A stretch of DNA of 64,000 nucleotides. It comes from Treponema sp. (GTDB taxonomy: Bacteria > Spirochaetota > Spirochaetia > Treponematales > Breznakiellaceae). The notes beneath the pieces were generated by a model. That model saw only the letters and a program-made list of their open reading frames with translations, ran no database searches and was not told the DNA's origin. Shown piece by piece: positions 1 through 6,809 of this stretch (within the stretch, counting starts at the first letter, position 1; every line of letters starts with the position of its first letter). The DNA is taken from positions 1 to 64,000 of the forward strand of contig WRLF01000008.1 in the NCBI GenBank assembly GCA_009777735.1, read 5' to 3'. The translations under genes were made by a program, and so were the position numbers.

Positions 1-68
1 ACCACCCCCCCCCCTTTGTAAAAAACCCCCCCCCCCCCACAAAACACTTTTTTCCCCCTTCCCCTTTT

Positions 69-92
69 CCCCCCCCCCCCCCCCCCCCCCCC
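69..92. repeat. 24-nt homopolymeric C tract
   Basis: An unbroken run of 24 C residues, with further C-rich and T-rich runs from position 5 onward. It lies about 75 bp before the first gene. Homopolymer G/C tracts upstream of treponemal surface-protein genes are known to change length and alter transcription, so a phase-variable role is possible. An assembly or sequencing artefact at a difficult region is the main alternative. Confidence 0.6.
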
Positions 93-135
93 ATATATAG
101 CGTAATTGTTTTACAAGCCACACCATATATAGCGT
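91..135. promoter_or_regulatory. Pair of NrdR-box-like motifs
   Basis: The 13-mer ccatatatagcgt occurs at 91-103 and again at 123-135, exactly 32 bp apart. It resembles one arm and core of the NrdR box (consensus close to acactatatatagtgt), and 31-32 bp is the usual spacing of paired NrdR boxes. Similar motifs stand before the nrdR gene in this window. Whether they control the gene at 167 or a gene left of the window cannot be seen. Confidence 0.45.
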
Positions 136-166
136 ATATTCCTCAAAATATAATTAAGGAGTCTCT

Positions 167-1231
167 ATGAAACGAATGATTCTCACCGCCCTCATGTGGG
201 GCGCGGCTGCGGTCTGCTTTGCGCAGACGGCAACATTGGACATCGCCATTTCACAGGCGAGAACGTACATTGAATCCCGGCTGGGCCAGGGTACGCGGCT
301 GCTCATTGCCGACCCGGCGGCACCTACCAGGCAGTTGGGCGTGTACACTGCCGAGGAACTTACATCCCGTCTGGTCAACAGTAACCGAGTGATTGTAGTT
401 GAACGCAGCACTGCGGTTTTGCAGACTCTCCGGGCTGAAAGCAGCTACCAACATTCCGGCGATGTCAGTGATGCGACCATACAGTCTCTGGGCCGCCAAT
501 CCGGCGCGGAAGCCATTGTGACCGGCAACATCAGCAGGACGGGCGACCGCTACCGGATAACCTTAAAAATTACCTCGGTGAGGACTGCAGAACTGCTTGG
601 GCAGTTTGGTGTTTTTTTTCAGCCGGATACGGTATTGAACGCCCTTTTGACAGAGGTTCGCCCGCCGAGGGCCAAACCCCGGTGGATAGACATGCCGTTA
701 AGCGCCCGCGCCGAACACGAGCAGGGGGCAGCCGGGATTTCCCAATGGTATTACGATGTGGGGATTTCCAACAGGACAACCTCGGAGCGGACTTCCCGCG
801 ACCGGGCGCGGCAGAATGTCCAGCAGGTCATAGCGGCAAATATCGCATCGGATATACGCGCGCGGATAGACATAACGGAATTTTCCATGTTCCAGGGTTC
901 AGGCATAGAAGATGTGGAAACCCGCATTGAAGCAGTACTGACCAATTCAATCAGAACAAGGGTACCCGCATTCGAAGTGCTTGAGTGGTATACCGAAACC
1001 GGCAGAACAGACGGTCGTGACTGGTACATTGCCTATGTGCTGGTACGTTTCCCCCGGCAGGAAATACTTGCGATGGTGGAACGGGTTGATACGGCAGCCA
1101 TTGCCGATGCTGCAATCAGGCAATTGCAAATCAATGCGCGCGAAGACGAGCGGGCAAAGCTGATTCAGGAAATGCAGGAAGCGGTTAATTATTCGCTTGG
1201 AATGATCCGTGACGGGTTTGGGAATAATTAA
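167..1231 (+). CDS. Secreted CsgG/LpoB-like protein with C-terminal LPP20-like domain
   Basis: 354 residues with a signal peptide (about 1-19, ending CFAQ). Residues about 40-155 look like the CsgG/LpoB/TolB-N fold: an effector that asks whether a family is present, with 'VIVVERS' followed by 'AEAIVTGNISR'. Residues 175-320 ('WYYDVGISNRTTSERTSRD') resemble the LPP20/FlgP-like domain also present in the product at 8869. The start is supported by the ribosome site aaggag nine bases upstream. It is followed 13 bp later by the lectin-like gene at 1245, so the two probably share a transcript. The role is presumably periplasmic or outer-membrane assembly; no enzyme motif is visible. Confidence 0.7.
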   Translation: MKRMILTALMWGAAAVCFAQTATLDIAISQARTYIESRLGQGTRLLIADPAAPTRQLGVYTAEELTSRLVNSNRVIVVERSTAVLQTLRAESSYQHSGDVSDATIQSLGRQSGAEAIVTGNISRTGDRYRITLKITSVRTAELLGQFGVFFQPDTVLNALLTEVRPPRAKPRWIDMPLSARAEHEQGAAGISQWYYDVGISNRTTSERTSRDRARQNVQQVIAANIASDIRARIDITEFSMFQGSGIEDVETRIEAVLTNSIRTRVPAFEVLEWYTETGRTDGRDWYIAYVLVRFPRQEILAMVERVDTAAIADAAIRQLQINAREDERAKLIQEMQEAVNYSLGMIRDGFGNN

Positions 1232-1244
1232 CAAGTGAGGAGTT

Positions 1245-2498
1245 ATGAATAAATTTTCAAGTAGCGGTTTTATGAAAAAATCATTGTTGGTTTTTGTCGG
1301 ATTGCTGGCAATCAGCGGAGGGCTGTTTGCACAGGACCTGCCACGGTTGGCGGTGGTGGAATTCAGCACAAATGTTAATACCGAGAAAGCCAGGGCGGAC
1401 GCAGTAACGGTGCGGAATCTGGTTGAGAGCCAGATGGTGGGGACGAGGCAATACCAGATAATCACCCGCAACGAGATTGACCAGCTTCTGGCAAACCAGC
1501 GGATACAGGTATCGGAAATATCCAGTACAGAAAACATCCAGCGGCTGCAACTGCAAAATATCAGCTATATCGTAACCGGCTCTGTTGATGCAATGGGCGA
1601 TGACTATGCGATAACAGTGCGGGTACTTGATGTATCCAATGGACGCTTTTCACACAGCGACAGCGATTTAATGGGCAGCAGCTCGCGTGATTTATTCAAC
1701 GGGATTGGCGCTTTGATGGCGCGGTTTGCCACCGCAATGGCAACGGACGAGCGGGGAGCCATAGTGCAGGCGGACACACTGCGGCCGTCTCCCAGCGGCA
1801 TAAGCATACAAGTAAGCACCGATACCGGCGGCGACTTGTATTTCCAGGGCGAAAGAGTCGCCACCCTGTGGGACAACGATAGCCACACGATTCCCATTGA
1901 GCGGCCGGGGACGTATTCATTAAGGCTGGTACTGGTGAACCAGTTGGAAAAAACAACTTCTGTTACGATAACAACACGGGGGGTAACAAGGGTAGATTTT
2001 GCAACTATTAATATTTCTTATAGAGTTGGTGGTCCGGGCCCGGCCGGCGGAATAATATTTTATGACAAAGGGAACGATGCAGACGGCTGGCGGTTTCTGG
2101 AAGCGGCGCCTGCCAGTACGGAGTTCAGCAGTATACAATGGGGAGCATATAATCGTGATGTTGCTGGAACTGCATTGGGCATTGGCACCGGCAGACGTAA
2201 CACGGAACTGATTGTAACACGGCTTGGGGAGTTGGGGGAAACGGGACGGGCGGCACAGTTGTGCGCCGGCCTGAATTTCGGCGGATTTAGCGACTGGTTT
2301 TTACCGAGCAGGGACGAGTTGAATTTGATGTACACAAACCTGAGACAACGAGGATTGGGCGGTTTTGGATCCGATTGGTACTGGTCCTCGTCTCAGAGCA
2401 GTGCTTCCGGCGCCTGGTACCGGCATTTCGGTTACGGCAGCCAGGACTACCTCAACAAGAACACTACACTCACAGTTCGTGCCGTCCGGGCTTTTTAG
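1245..2498 (+). CDS. Secreted CsgG-like / C-type-lectin-like protein with DGR-type variable C terminus (copy 1)
   Basis: 417 residues. Signal peptide about 1-29, CsgG/LpoB-like domain about 33-165 ('RLAVVEFSTN', 'YIVTGSVDAMGDDYAITVR'), PEGA-like beta domain about 185-255, then a DUF1566/Lcl-type lectin-like domain beginning 'GPAGGIIFYDKG' and ending RAVRAF. The ATG follows gtgaggag. The last 45 codons before the invariant tail differ sharply from the paralogue at 6810, although the sequence just before them is almost identical. DGR variable proteins such as treponemal TvpA carry their variable region at the same place in a C-type lectin fold. The likely role is a variable ligand-binding protein at the cell surface (inference). 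Confidence 0.75.
   Translation: MNKFSSSGFMKKSLLVFVGLLAISGGLFAQDLPRLAVVEFSTNVNTEKARADAVTVRNLVESQMVGTRQYQIITRNEIDQLLANQRIQVSEISSTENIQRLQLQNISYIVTGSVDAMGDDYAITVRVLDVSNGRFSHSDSDLMGSSSRDLFNGIGALMARFATAMATDERGAIVQADTLRPSPSGISIQVSTDTGGDLYFQGERVATLWDNDSHTIPIERPGTYSLRLVLVNQLEKTTSVTITTRGVTRVDFATINISYRVGGPGPAGGIIFYDKGNDADGWRFLEAAPASTEFSSIQWGAYNRDVAGTALGIGTGRRNTELIVTRLGELGETGRAAQLCAGLNFGGFSDWFLPSRDELNLMYTNLRQRGLGGFGSDWYWSSSQSSASGAWYRHFGYGSQDYLNKNTTLTVRAVRAF
2370..2465 (+). other. Putative DGR variable region (VR) of copy 1
   Basis: Compared with 7908-8006, codon pairs such as agc/gtc, tcc/aac, ggc/tac, tac/ctc, gac/ttc, tac/agc and ctc/aac change both first bases but keep the third C. Single changes such as cgg/cag, cat/cgt and agt/aat fit A-to-N change at one site. 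The bracketing blocks tactggtcctcgtctcag and ctcacagttcgtgccgt are identical. The GC-rich block at 2476-2491 is in the right place for an initiation-of-mutagenic-homing site. No template repeat or reverse transcriptase is in the window. Confidence 0.7.
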
Positions 2499-2500
2499 GT

Positions 2501-2534
2501 TGGAGAATAGGGAATAGGGAATAGGGGCTGGGGT
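2501..2534 (+). repeat. G-rich heptamer repeat, G-quadruplex-capable
   Basis: Starts 2 bp after the stop of the lectin-like gene. Three gggaata heptamers are followed by two GGGG runs, giving at least five G runs separated by 2-4 bases, which fits the usual G-quadruplex pattern. It lies between convergent genes and could end transcription or mark recombination junctions. Confidence 0.65.
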
Positions 2535-2580
2535 TGTTGTATGAAAGCTGTGCGGGTTGCCGTCGGGCGGATAGCGGAAG
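2535..2580 (+). repeat. Shared 45-bp tail element, copy 1
   Basis: Core gttgttgtatgaaagctgtg followed by cgggttgccgtcgggcgg. Near-identical blocks follow the heptamer repeats at about 3401, 4600, 6184 and 8072. Four of the five sit just downstream of the end of a minus-strand toxin-antitoxin module. It has no clear coding content. Confidence 0.65.
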
Positions 2581-2595
2581 GCAGAGAAAAATATA

Positions 2596-3006
2596 TCAGC
2601 GAAACCAGATGAAAGGAATGGGTTCATTCTCTGCAATTGGTTCAAGTTCATGATGATCAGAGGTAACAAATTGACAGGAAAGTTCAAAAGCAGTGGCAAG
2701 TCCAATACAGTCAGCAAGAGATATCCTGTATGTCGCTTTCAGACGTGCAGCTTCCTGAAAGACCTGCTCCGAAATCGTATTAATAATTTTTATGGAATAA
2801 TGCTGAACCATATCAAGTACAATCTGGGCAATATCGGCGCCTTTATCCCGCAATTCACCGTAATACACTTCAAGAAGGTTGACAATACTCATGGAAACAG
2901 AAGTCTTATTTTTAGCAGACTGTTCCAGAAATGTTTCTATTACATCGGCGCTTTCTTCGTCATTGAGAAATGCAAGAAGAGCGCAAGCATCAAGAATATA
3001 GTGCAT
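2596..3006 (-). CDS. PIN-domain toxin, VapC type (module 1)
   Basis: 136 residues, a full PIN domain. Acidic residues expected at the metal site are visible: D7 in 'YILDACALLAFL', E46 in 'VNLLEVYYGE', D98 in 'ISLADCIGLA' and D116 in 'FVTSDHHEL'. The family cleaves RNA. It lies 9 bp downstream of its antitoxin on the same strand, and its end abuts the shared tail element. Confidence 0.85.
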   Translation of the reverse strand: MHYILDACALLAFLNDEESADVIETFLEQSAKNKTSVSMSIVNLLEVYYGELRDKGADIAQIVLDMVQHYSIKIINTISEQVFQEAARLKATYRISLADCIGLATAFELSCQFVTSDHHELEPIAENEPIPFIWFR

Positions 3007-3015
3007 CTTATAAAA

Positions 3016-3291
3016 CTACCGTATTCCACGGTTTTGGCGATCATCTACCGCATCTTCCAGAGCTTTGTTTTCACGCTGCAATTCACGCAGACGCTCAATA
3101 CTAATGCCTCTACCTTTCAGTATCCCCCTGAACGATTTTACCGGTTTGACTGGTGCAATACTGCTTTGGCTTTCGAGTTCAATAGGAATGTCTATTGCAA
3201 TCCGTGCTTTTGCGCCAACTGGTATCGAGCGGGGCAAGTCAAGGAATACCCGGTAATCAGCAGGAATTTCAACAATTTGTTCAATAGTCAT
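3016..3291 (-). CDS. Antitoxin of the MTIEQIVEIP family (module 1)
   Basis: 91 residues. The N terminus 'MTIEQIVEIPADYRVFLDLP' looks like an AbrB/VapB-type swapped-hairpin DNA-binding domain, with a variable helical C terminus that would bind the toxin. The same N terminus begins the antitoxins at 5326 and 8821. The start is placed at this ATG because a promoter (TTGTTT, 17 nt, TATAGT) ends 6 nt upstream and there is no ribosome site, so the mRNA is probably leaderless. A longer in-frame extension upstream would run through repeats and is not credible. Confidence 0.75.
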   Translation of the reverse strand: MTIEQIVEIPADYRVFLDLPRSIPVGAKARIAIDIPIELESQSSIAPVKPVKSFRGILKGRGISIERLRELQRENKALEDAVDDRQNRGIR

Positions 3292-3326
3292 ACATACACT
3301 ATACCGCATAAAAACATCGTAAACAA
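3277..3326. promoter_or_regulatory. Interlocked face-to-face promoters, copy 1
   Basis: Plus strand: TTGTTC at 3277-3282, 17-nt spacer, TATACC at 3300-3305. Minus strand: AAACAA/TTGTTT at 3321-3326, 17-nt spacer, TATAGT at 3298-3303. The two -10 boxes overlap and each -35 lies beyond the other start point. The plus -35 falls inside antitoxin codons 4-5. The same layout recurs at 5312-5361 and 8807-8856. Confidence 0.7.
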
Positions 3327-3338
3327 GGAGAATCAAAC

Positions 3339-3368
3339 ATGAATGAGGAATTAGGAGGTAGGAATTAG
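3339..3368 (+). pseudogene. Stub of a lost secreted-protein gene
   Basis: The plus promoter, the ribosome site aaggag and an ATG are conserved exactly as before the genes at 5374 and 8869. The frame stops after nine codons because the heptamer repeat begins directly after the ATG. The gene body seems to have been removed between its start codon and its 3' repeat. Confidence 0.6.
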
Positions 3369-3430
3369 GAGGTAGGAGTGAGTAGTGAGTAGGGTCGTTG
3401 TACGAGGGCTGAGCGGGTTGCCATCGGAGC
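3343..3430 (+). repeat. Heptamer repeat plus tail element, copy 2
   Basis: Heptamers of the type gaattag/gaggtag and gagtgag/tagtgag run to about 3394. They are followed by gtcgttgtacgagggctgag and cgggttgccatcgg, a diverged copy of the tail seen at 2535. Unlike the other copies it is not next to a toxin gene. Confidence 0.55.
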
Positions 3431-3444
3431 TCTGTCAAAAAAAT

Positions 3445-3612
3445 GGCAGGCACCGTTTTTGTAATCCGCGAAATCCGTGGACTTCTTCCGTTCGTGAGGT
3501 TCGTGATGGTTCGTGGTAAATTCTTTTTTCTATCCCTCCGTGCAACTCCGTGTCCTCCGTGGTTATTATTCTTTGCGTTCTTCGCGATCTTTGCGCCTTG
3601 GCGTGAGTATTT
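3445..3612 (+). repeat. Intergenic 'ccgtgg / ctttgcg' repeat cluster
   Basis: Successive near-repeats: cgcgaaatccgtgg, ttcgtgatggttcgtgg, gtgtcctccgtgg and ctttgcgttcttcgcgatct, then ctttgcgccttggcgtgag. A related block precedes ilvB at 55200-55236. Both end with gtgag five bases before a possible start codon. Similar wording occurs in intergenic DNA of unrelated bacteria (recollection, not checked). Confidence 0.5.
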
Positions 3613-3639
3613 TTGAATAAATTTTTTAGGAGCGTTTTT

Positions 3640-4566
3640 ATGAAAAAAGCATTGTTGGTTTTAATCGGATTGCTGGCAATCAGCGTGGGGTTGACTGCAC
3701 AGCAGCTAACAGTAGCGGTAAGTCCGTTTGAGGCAAGGGGCGGATTTTCTGCTGATGAGGCGGATGCCATTACGGAAATACTCATATCGGAACTGGTTAC
3801 AAACGGAACGGTAAATGTAGTTGACCGCAGAAGTTTTGACTCCATTATTGCCGAGATGCAATTCCAGGCATCGGATTGGGCGGACAGCGACCGGGTAGCC
3901 CAGTTGGGGGCAGCACTTAACGCAAGCAGCATTCTACAGGGATCGGTTTCATCGCTCGGCGGCCGTGTTGTTATTACTGTCCGCATACTTGATATAAATA
4001 CCGTCCAATTTGTCTCTTCTTCAACATTGCAGTTAGCAAATATGGGCGAAATTTTTGACAAGTTTCCGCCGTTTGTACTGAGCATGTTAAGCAATCTGCC
4101 CGGTGTAATGAGAGTGTATCAGGTAGGCGAACTTGGTCCGTCAGGCGGATATGTGTTTTTTGATAAAGGGTCGTATTCAGATGGCTGGCGCTATCTTGAG
4201 GCGGCACCTGATAGCGCAGAGTTTTCGACTGGTTTTAATAATGCTGAGACTCGAGCTGGAGCGTTGAATATCAATGGAAATACTGGCTGGCGATTACCGA
4301 CACGAGAAGAGTTAAATCGCATGTATGGTACTTTAAAGCAACATAATTTGGGTAACTTTGCCAATGGATCGTATTTTTCAAATGCATCCAGTTCGAGAAA
4401 TAGAGTTTATGGCCATTCTACAATTAATATGAATCATGTGTGGATCCAGAATTTCGAAAGTGGCAATCAGAGTGAAATTGAAACTAATGACGTCACTTTT
4501 CGTGGTGAATCTGCTTCGTTAGGATCTTTTCGTTCTTTTAGAGTCCGTGCCGTCCGGCAATTTTGA
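3640..4566 (+). CDS. Secreted CsgG-like / C-type-lectin-like protein (diverged paralogue)
   Basis: 308 residues from this ATG, which has aggag seven bases upstream. An upstream TTG at 3613 aligns with the start of the paralogue at 1245 and has gtgag before it, so it remains possible. Signal peptide, then a CsgG/LpoB-like domain ('LTVAVSPFEARGGF', 'NASSILQGSVSSLGGRVVITVR'). There is no PEGA-like segment. The lectin-like domain starts 'GELGPSGGYVFFDKG' and ends FRVRAVRQF. Its C-terminal region is longer and lower in GC than in the two close paralogues and does not show their codon pattern, so it may use another template or be undiversified. Confidence 0.7.
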   Translation: MKKALLVLIGLLAISVGLTAQQLTVAVSPFEARGGFSADEADAITEILISELVTNGTVNVVDRRSFDSIIAEMQFQASDWADSDRVAQLGAALNASSILQGSVSSLGGRVVITVRILDINTVQFVSSSTLQLANMGEIFDKFPPFVLSMLSNLPGVMRVYQVGELGPSGGYVFFDKGSYSDGWRYLEAAPDSAEFSTGFNNAETRAGALNINGNTGWRLPTREELNRMYGTLKQHNLGNFANGSYFSNASSSRNRVYGHSTINMNHVWIQNFESGNQSEIETNDVTFRGESASLGSFRSFRVRAVRQF

Positions 4567-4645
4567 TATGGGGGTCGGGGACTAGGGATCAGGGGCTGGG
4601 GTTGTTGTATGAGAGCTGTGCGGGTTTCCATCGGGCGGATGGCGG
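4567..4645 (+). repeat. G-rich heptamer repeat plus tail element, copy 3
   Basis: GGGGG, GGGG, GGG, GGGG and GGGG runs between 4569 and 4600 (G-quadruplex-capable), then gttgttgtatgagagctgtg and cgggtttccatcgggcgg. It separates the lectin-like gene from the convergent PIN toxin gene. Confidence 0.65.
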
Positions 4646-4668
4646 TGAGGGAACAAGGAGATATCTTT

Positions 4669-5061
4669 TTATGATGAAAGAAGTTTTGTTCCGGAAAGTT
4701 GATTTGCCACTTTTTGGTCAAATGTCAAAAGCGGCGTGTTCCCAGACTTTCGGGCAAGCGCTTCAAGGTAACAGTCGACAAAAGAAAGTTTGGGATGACT
4801 GGAGTAAACAGGAAGGATTTCCATGAAAAGTTCCTTATTACATAAAATAGAATCTTTCTCGATAACTGCTAGTATTGCTTTATTTACCGTTTCTCTGCTA
4901 ATTTTCTTTACCTTTTCCAGGACGAAAACAGTCTCAATAAGGGCTGCATCAGCAACGGCATATTTTTTTTCGGAATCAATGAGATCAGTAATCAATGCTG
5001 TCTGCTCCGGTATATCACCTAAAAGCCAGCGCAAGATGCAATTGGTATCAAGGCTCGGCAT
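4669..5061 (-). CDS. PIN-domain toxin, VapC type (module 2)
   Basis: 130 residues from 'MPSLDTNCILRWLLGD', the normal PIN N terminus. A longer in-frame start 33 bases upstream is unlikely. Catalytic-site acids: D5, E43 in 'ALIETVFVLEK', D94 in 'LSFVDCYLEALA' and D112 in 'LLTFDQKVA'. The start overlaps the end of the antitoxin gene by 14 bp, indicating translational coupling. It is a different PIN subfamily from the toxins at 2596 and 8122, although its antitoxin shares their N terminus. Confidence 0.85.
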   Translation of the reverse strand: MPSLDTNCILRWLLGDIPEQTALITDLIDSEKKYAVADAALIETVFVLEKVKKISRETVNKAILAVIEKDSILCNKELFMEILPVYSSHPKLSFVDCYLEALARKSGNTPLLTFDQKVANQLSGTKLLSS

Positions 5062-5326
5062 AACGTTCCCTGGCATGGGCTTCCCAGCCGTCACCGCTTG
5101 CTGCCGTTACCGCCAAGGTTCCGTTTTCAGTCATTTCCTTATTCAAAAGCTGTCTGATATTTTTGATTTCGGCAGATGGCGATTTTACGGATTTGTCTTG
5201 GTCTATTATATTATCTACAGGAATGTCTATTGCAATCCGTGCTTTTGCGCCGACCGGAACCGAGTGAGGCAAGTCAAGGAATATCCGGTAATCGGCTGGG
5301 ATTTCAACAATTTGCTCAATGGTCAT
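5048..5326 (-). CDS. Antitoxin of the MTIEQIVEIP family (module 2)
   Basis: 92 residues. 'MTIEQIVEIPADYRIFLDLP' is nearly identical to module 1 through about residue 35, then diverges. The C terminus would match its own toxin. The start follows TTGTTT, 17 nt, TATAGT and 6 nt with no ribosome site, so it is probably leaderless. The conserved head and variable tail suggest DNA recognition is kept while toxin partners are swapped. Confidence 0.75.
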   Translation of the reverse strand: MTIEQIVEIPADYRIFLDLPHSVPVGAKARIAIDIPVDNIIDQDKSVKSPSAEIKNIRQLLNKEMTENGTLAVTAASGDGWEAHARERYAEP

Positions 5327-5361
5327 ACCTACACTATACCGCAAAAATACATCATAAACAA
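5312..5361. promoter_or_regulatory. Interlocked face-to-face promoters, copy 2
   Basis: Plus: TTGCTC 5312-5317, 17 nt, TATACC 5335-5340, leading to the gene at 5374. Minus: TTGTTT at 5361-5356, 17 nt, TATAGT at 5338-5333, leading to the antitoxin at 5326. Confidence 0.7.
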
Positions 5362-5373
5362 GGAGAATCAAAC

Positions 5374-6126
5374 ATGAAAAGAATACTGGTATTCATCGGC
5401 TTATGCCTCGTGTTGTGCGCGGCATTGACGGCGCAAAGCGAAGGGCAGGATTTGGCAATCCTCAACAGGATAATGCGGCTCAAAATGGACGGGCTTATCC
5501 CTCTGCGCTTTGTAAACGCGCTGGACGGAAGCCCTGTTGAAGGCGCGTCAGTTGCGGTTACAGGCATCGGGAATTTTACCACCGACATGCACGGCATTGT
5601 CACATTTCCCGAACAGGAAGACGGGTTTTATACGCTGGAATTTTCCAGACAGGGGTTCATCACTTCCCGCATGGAGTTTGAAGTAAAATTAAACAATGTT
5701 TTTACCAATCAAATTTCCGTTTCACCGGTAATGCGGGGTGATTACCTGCGTATCGTTTTGGACTGGGGGCAGCATCCGGCCGATCTGGATTTGCATTTTG
5801 TTAAAGAAGGAGACGGCGGGTATCACATTTCCTACTGGAATATGCGCAGCGCCGCAGACGGTTCCGTGCTGCTTGACCGAGACGCAATGCGCGGTTTTGG
5901 CCCTGAAACCATTACCATTATGGAAACGGATTTACGGGCAGTGTACCGCCTGTATGTGCATGATTATACAAACCGCAACAACGCATCATCCAGTAATTTA
6001 TCCCGTTCCGGCGCAATTATCCGGGTATACGGCCGTAGCGGGTTGCTGCACACTTTCCGCATACCGGAAAACCGCGCCGGTGTCAGGTGGGATGTGTTCA
6101 GGATTGTGAACGGGCAGGTTCAGTAA
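5374..6126 (+). CDS. Secreted protein with carboxypeptidase-regulatory-like and DUF2135/YfaP-like domains
   Basis: 250 residues. Signal peptide 1-20 (ends LTAQ). Residues about 45-110 ('LRFVNALDGSPVEGASVAVTG') look like a carboxypeptidase-regulatory or PEGA beta-sandwich. Residues 125-240 ('LRIVLDWGQHPADLDLHF') look like the DUF2135/YfaP beta domain. The start has aaggag eight bases upstream, shared with the genes at 3339 and 8869. It is probably periplasmic or surface-exposed; the function is unknown. Confidence 0.65.
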   Translation: MKRILVFIGLCLVLCAALTAQSEGQDLAILNRIMRLKMDGLIPLRFVNALDGSPVEGASVAVTGIGNFTTDMHGIVTFPEQEDGFYTLEFSRQGFITSRMEFEVKLNNVFTNQISVSPVMRGDYLRIVLDWGQHPADLDLHFVKEGDGGYHISYWNMRSAADGSVLLDRDAMRGFGPETITIMETDLRAVYRLYVHDYTNRNNASSSNLSRSGAIIRVYGRSGLLHTFRIPENRAGVRWDVFRIVNGQVQ

Positions 6127-6231
6127 ATGAGGAGTGAGGAATGAGAAGTGAAGAGTGAAGAGTGAGGAGGTTGGAGTGAAAAATGTTGTTGTGTGGGAGC
6201 TTGCAGGGGTTGCTGTCGGGCAGTTTGTGGC
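6127..6231 (+). repeat. Heptamer repeat plus tail element, copy 4
   Basis: About eight heptamers of the form gtgagga/atgagaa/gtgaaga follow the stop codon directly. Then comes gttgttgtgtgggagcttgc and ggggttgctgtcgggcag. Here the heptamers are A-rich rather than G-run-rich. Confidence 0.55.
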
Positions 6232-6261
6232 GAGGGAGAAAAAAGGAAAATGAAAAAGATA

Positions 6262-6504
6262 TTATACGACAGCAGCGGCAACTTTTTCACTGACCAAATC
6301 ATCAATGATCTGGACAGGGCTTTTGTTGGCAGCTTTTGCTTGAGTCAAAAGGTATTGAACGGTCATGTTCTTCAGCCCAGAAATGCGAAGTTCCCGCTGA
6401 CTCAGCCAGTCGCTTCCATCAAAAATGATTTTTGGTGGATTGCGGGTCAACTCTTCGTCGAGAGCGTCATATTCTTCATCTGTCATGTCAGTGTAATTAT
6501 TCAC
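6262..6504 (-). CDS. BrnA-like antitoxin (module 3)
   Basis: 80 residues, starting at a GTG with agga(g)aac about 6 bases upstream. 'MTDEEYDALDEELTRNPPKI' at residue 7 is the acidic head seen in BrnA-type antitoxins. The C-terminal half could be a ribbon-helix-helix ('LKNMTVQYLLTQAKAAN'). It follows its toxin by 9 bp, the toxin-first order of brnTA modules. Confidence 0.6.
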   Translation of the reverse strand: MNNYTDMTDEEYDALDEELTRNPPKIIFDGSDWLSQRELRISGLKNMTVQYLLTQAKAANKSPVQIIDDLVSEKVAAAVV

Positions 6505-6513
6505 TTTGTTCTC

Positions 6514-6762
6514 CTACTCTATTTGAGTAATTGTACTGCTTTGGCAGCCCATAGCATGAAATACCTTAATCGTATCATTACCAATGGGGTTATAAAATAT
6601 TTCAATCGGATTACCGGCACGATTGAAACCAACAAATGCGTATTTATTATCATAGCCTTCCAGCAAACCTTTGAGAATCATGGTTTTATAAGCATGGAAA
6701 ATGTCTTCTTTCGTTACCCCGTGCTTGAACGCCGAAGGAGCAAATACAATTTCCGGTTCCAC
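6514..6762 (-). CDS. BrnT-like toxin (module 3)
   Basis: 82 residues from a GTG start (VEPEIVFAPSAFKHGVTKED). The 'KHGVTKEDIFHAY' and 'GNPIEIFY...TIKVFHAMGC' segments match the layout of BrnT RNase-fold toxins, though similarity is moderate. The start is chosen because TTGCTC (6797-6792), a 17-nt spacer and TATACT (6774-6769) end 6 nt before it, as for the leaderless antitoxins. The only toxin-antitoxin pair here that lacks the MTIEQIVEIP antitoxin. Confidence 0.6.
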   Translation of the reverse strand: MEPEIVFAPSAFKHGVTKEDIFHAYKTMILKGLLEGYDNKYAFVGFNRAGNPIEIFYNPIGNDTIKVFHAMGCQSSTITQIE

Positions 6763-6768
6763 ACGTTT

Positions 6769-6797
6769 AGTATAGTAGAAAACGGATATATGAGCAA
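6769..6797 (-). promoter_or_regulatory. Promoter of the BrnT-like module
   Basis: On the minus strand: TTGCTC, 17-nt spacer, TATACT, then 6 nt to the GTG start. It overlaps the leader and ribosome site of the plus-strand gene at 6810. Confidence 0.6.
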
Positions 6798-6809
6798 GGA
6801 GAAAGAGAT

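Noticed and set aside
2650-3342. Plus-strand reading frames ending in NKENQT upstream of the secreted-protein genes (also at 5377 and 8872)
   Set aside because: They are the antisense of the toxin-antitoxin genes running into the shared junction; no initiation signal.
4321-4566. A third DGR variable region in the gene at 3640
   Set aside because: The end of this gene is too diverged from the other two to show the position-1/2 codon pattern, so the claim cannot be supported.
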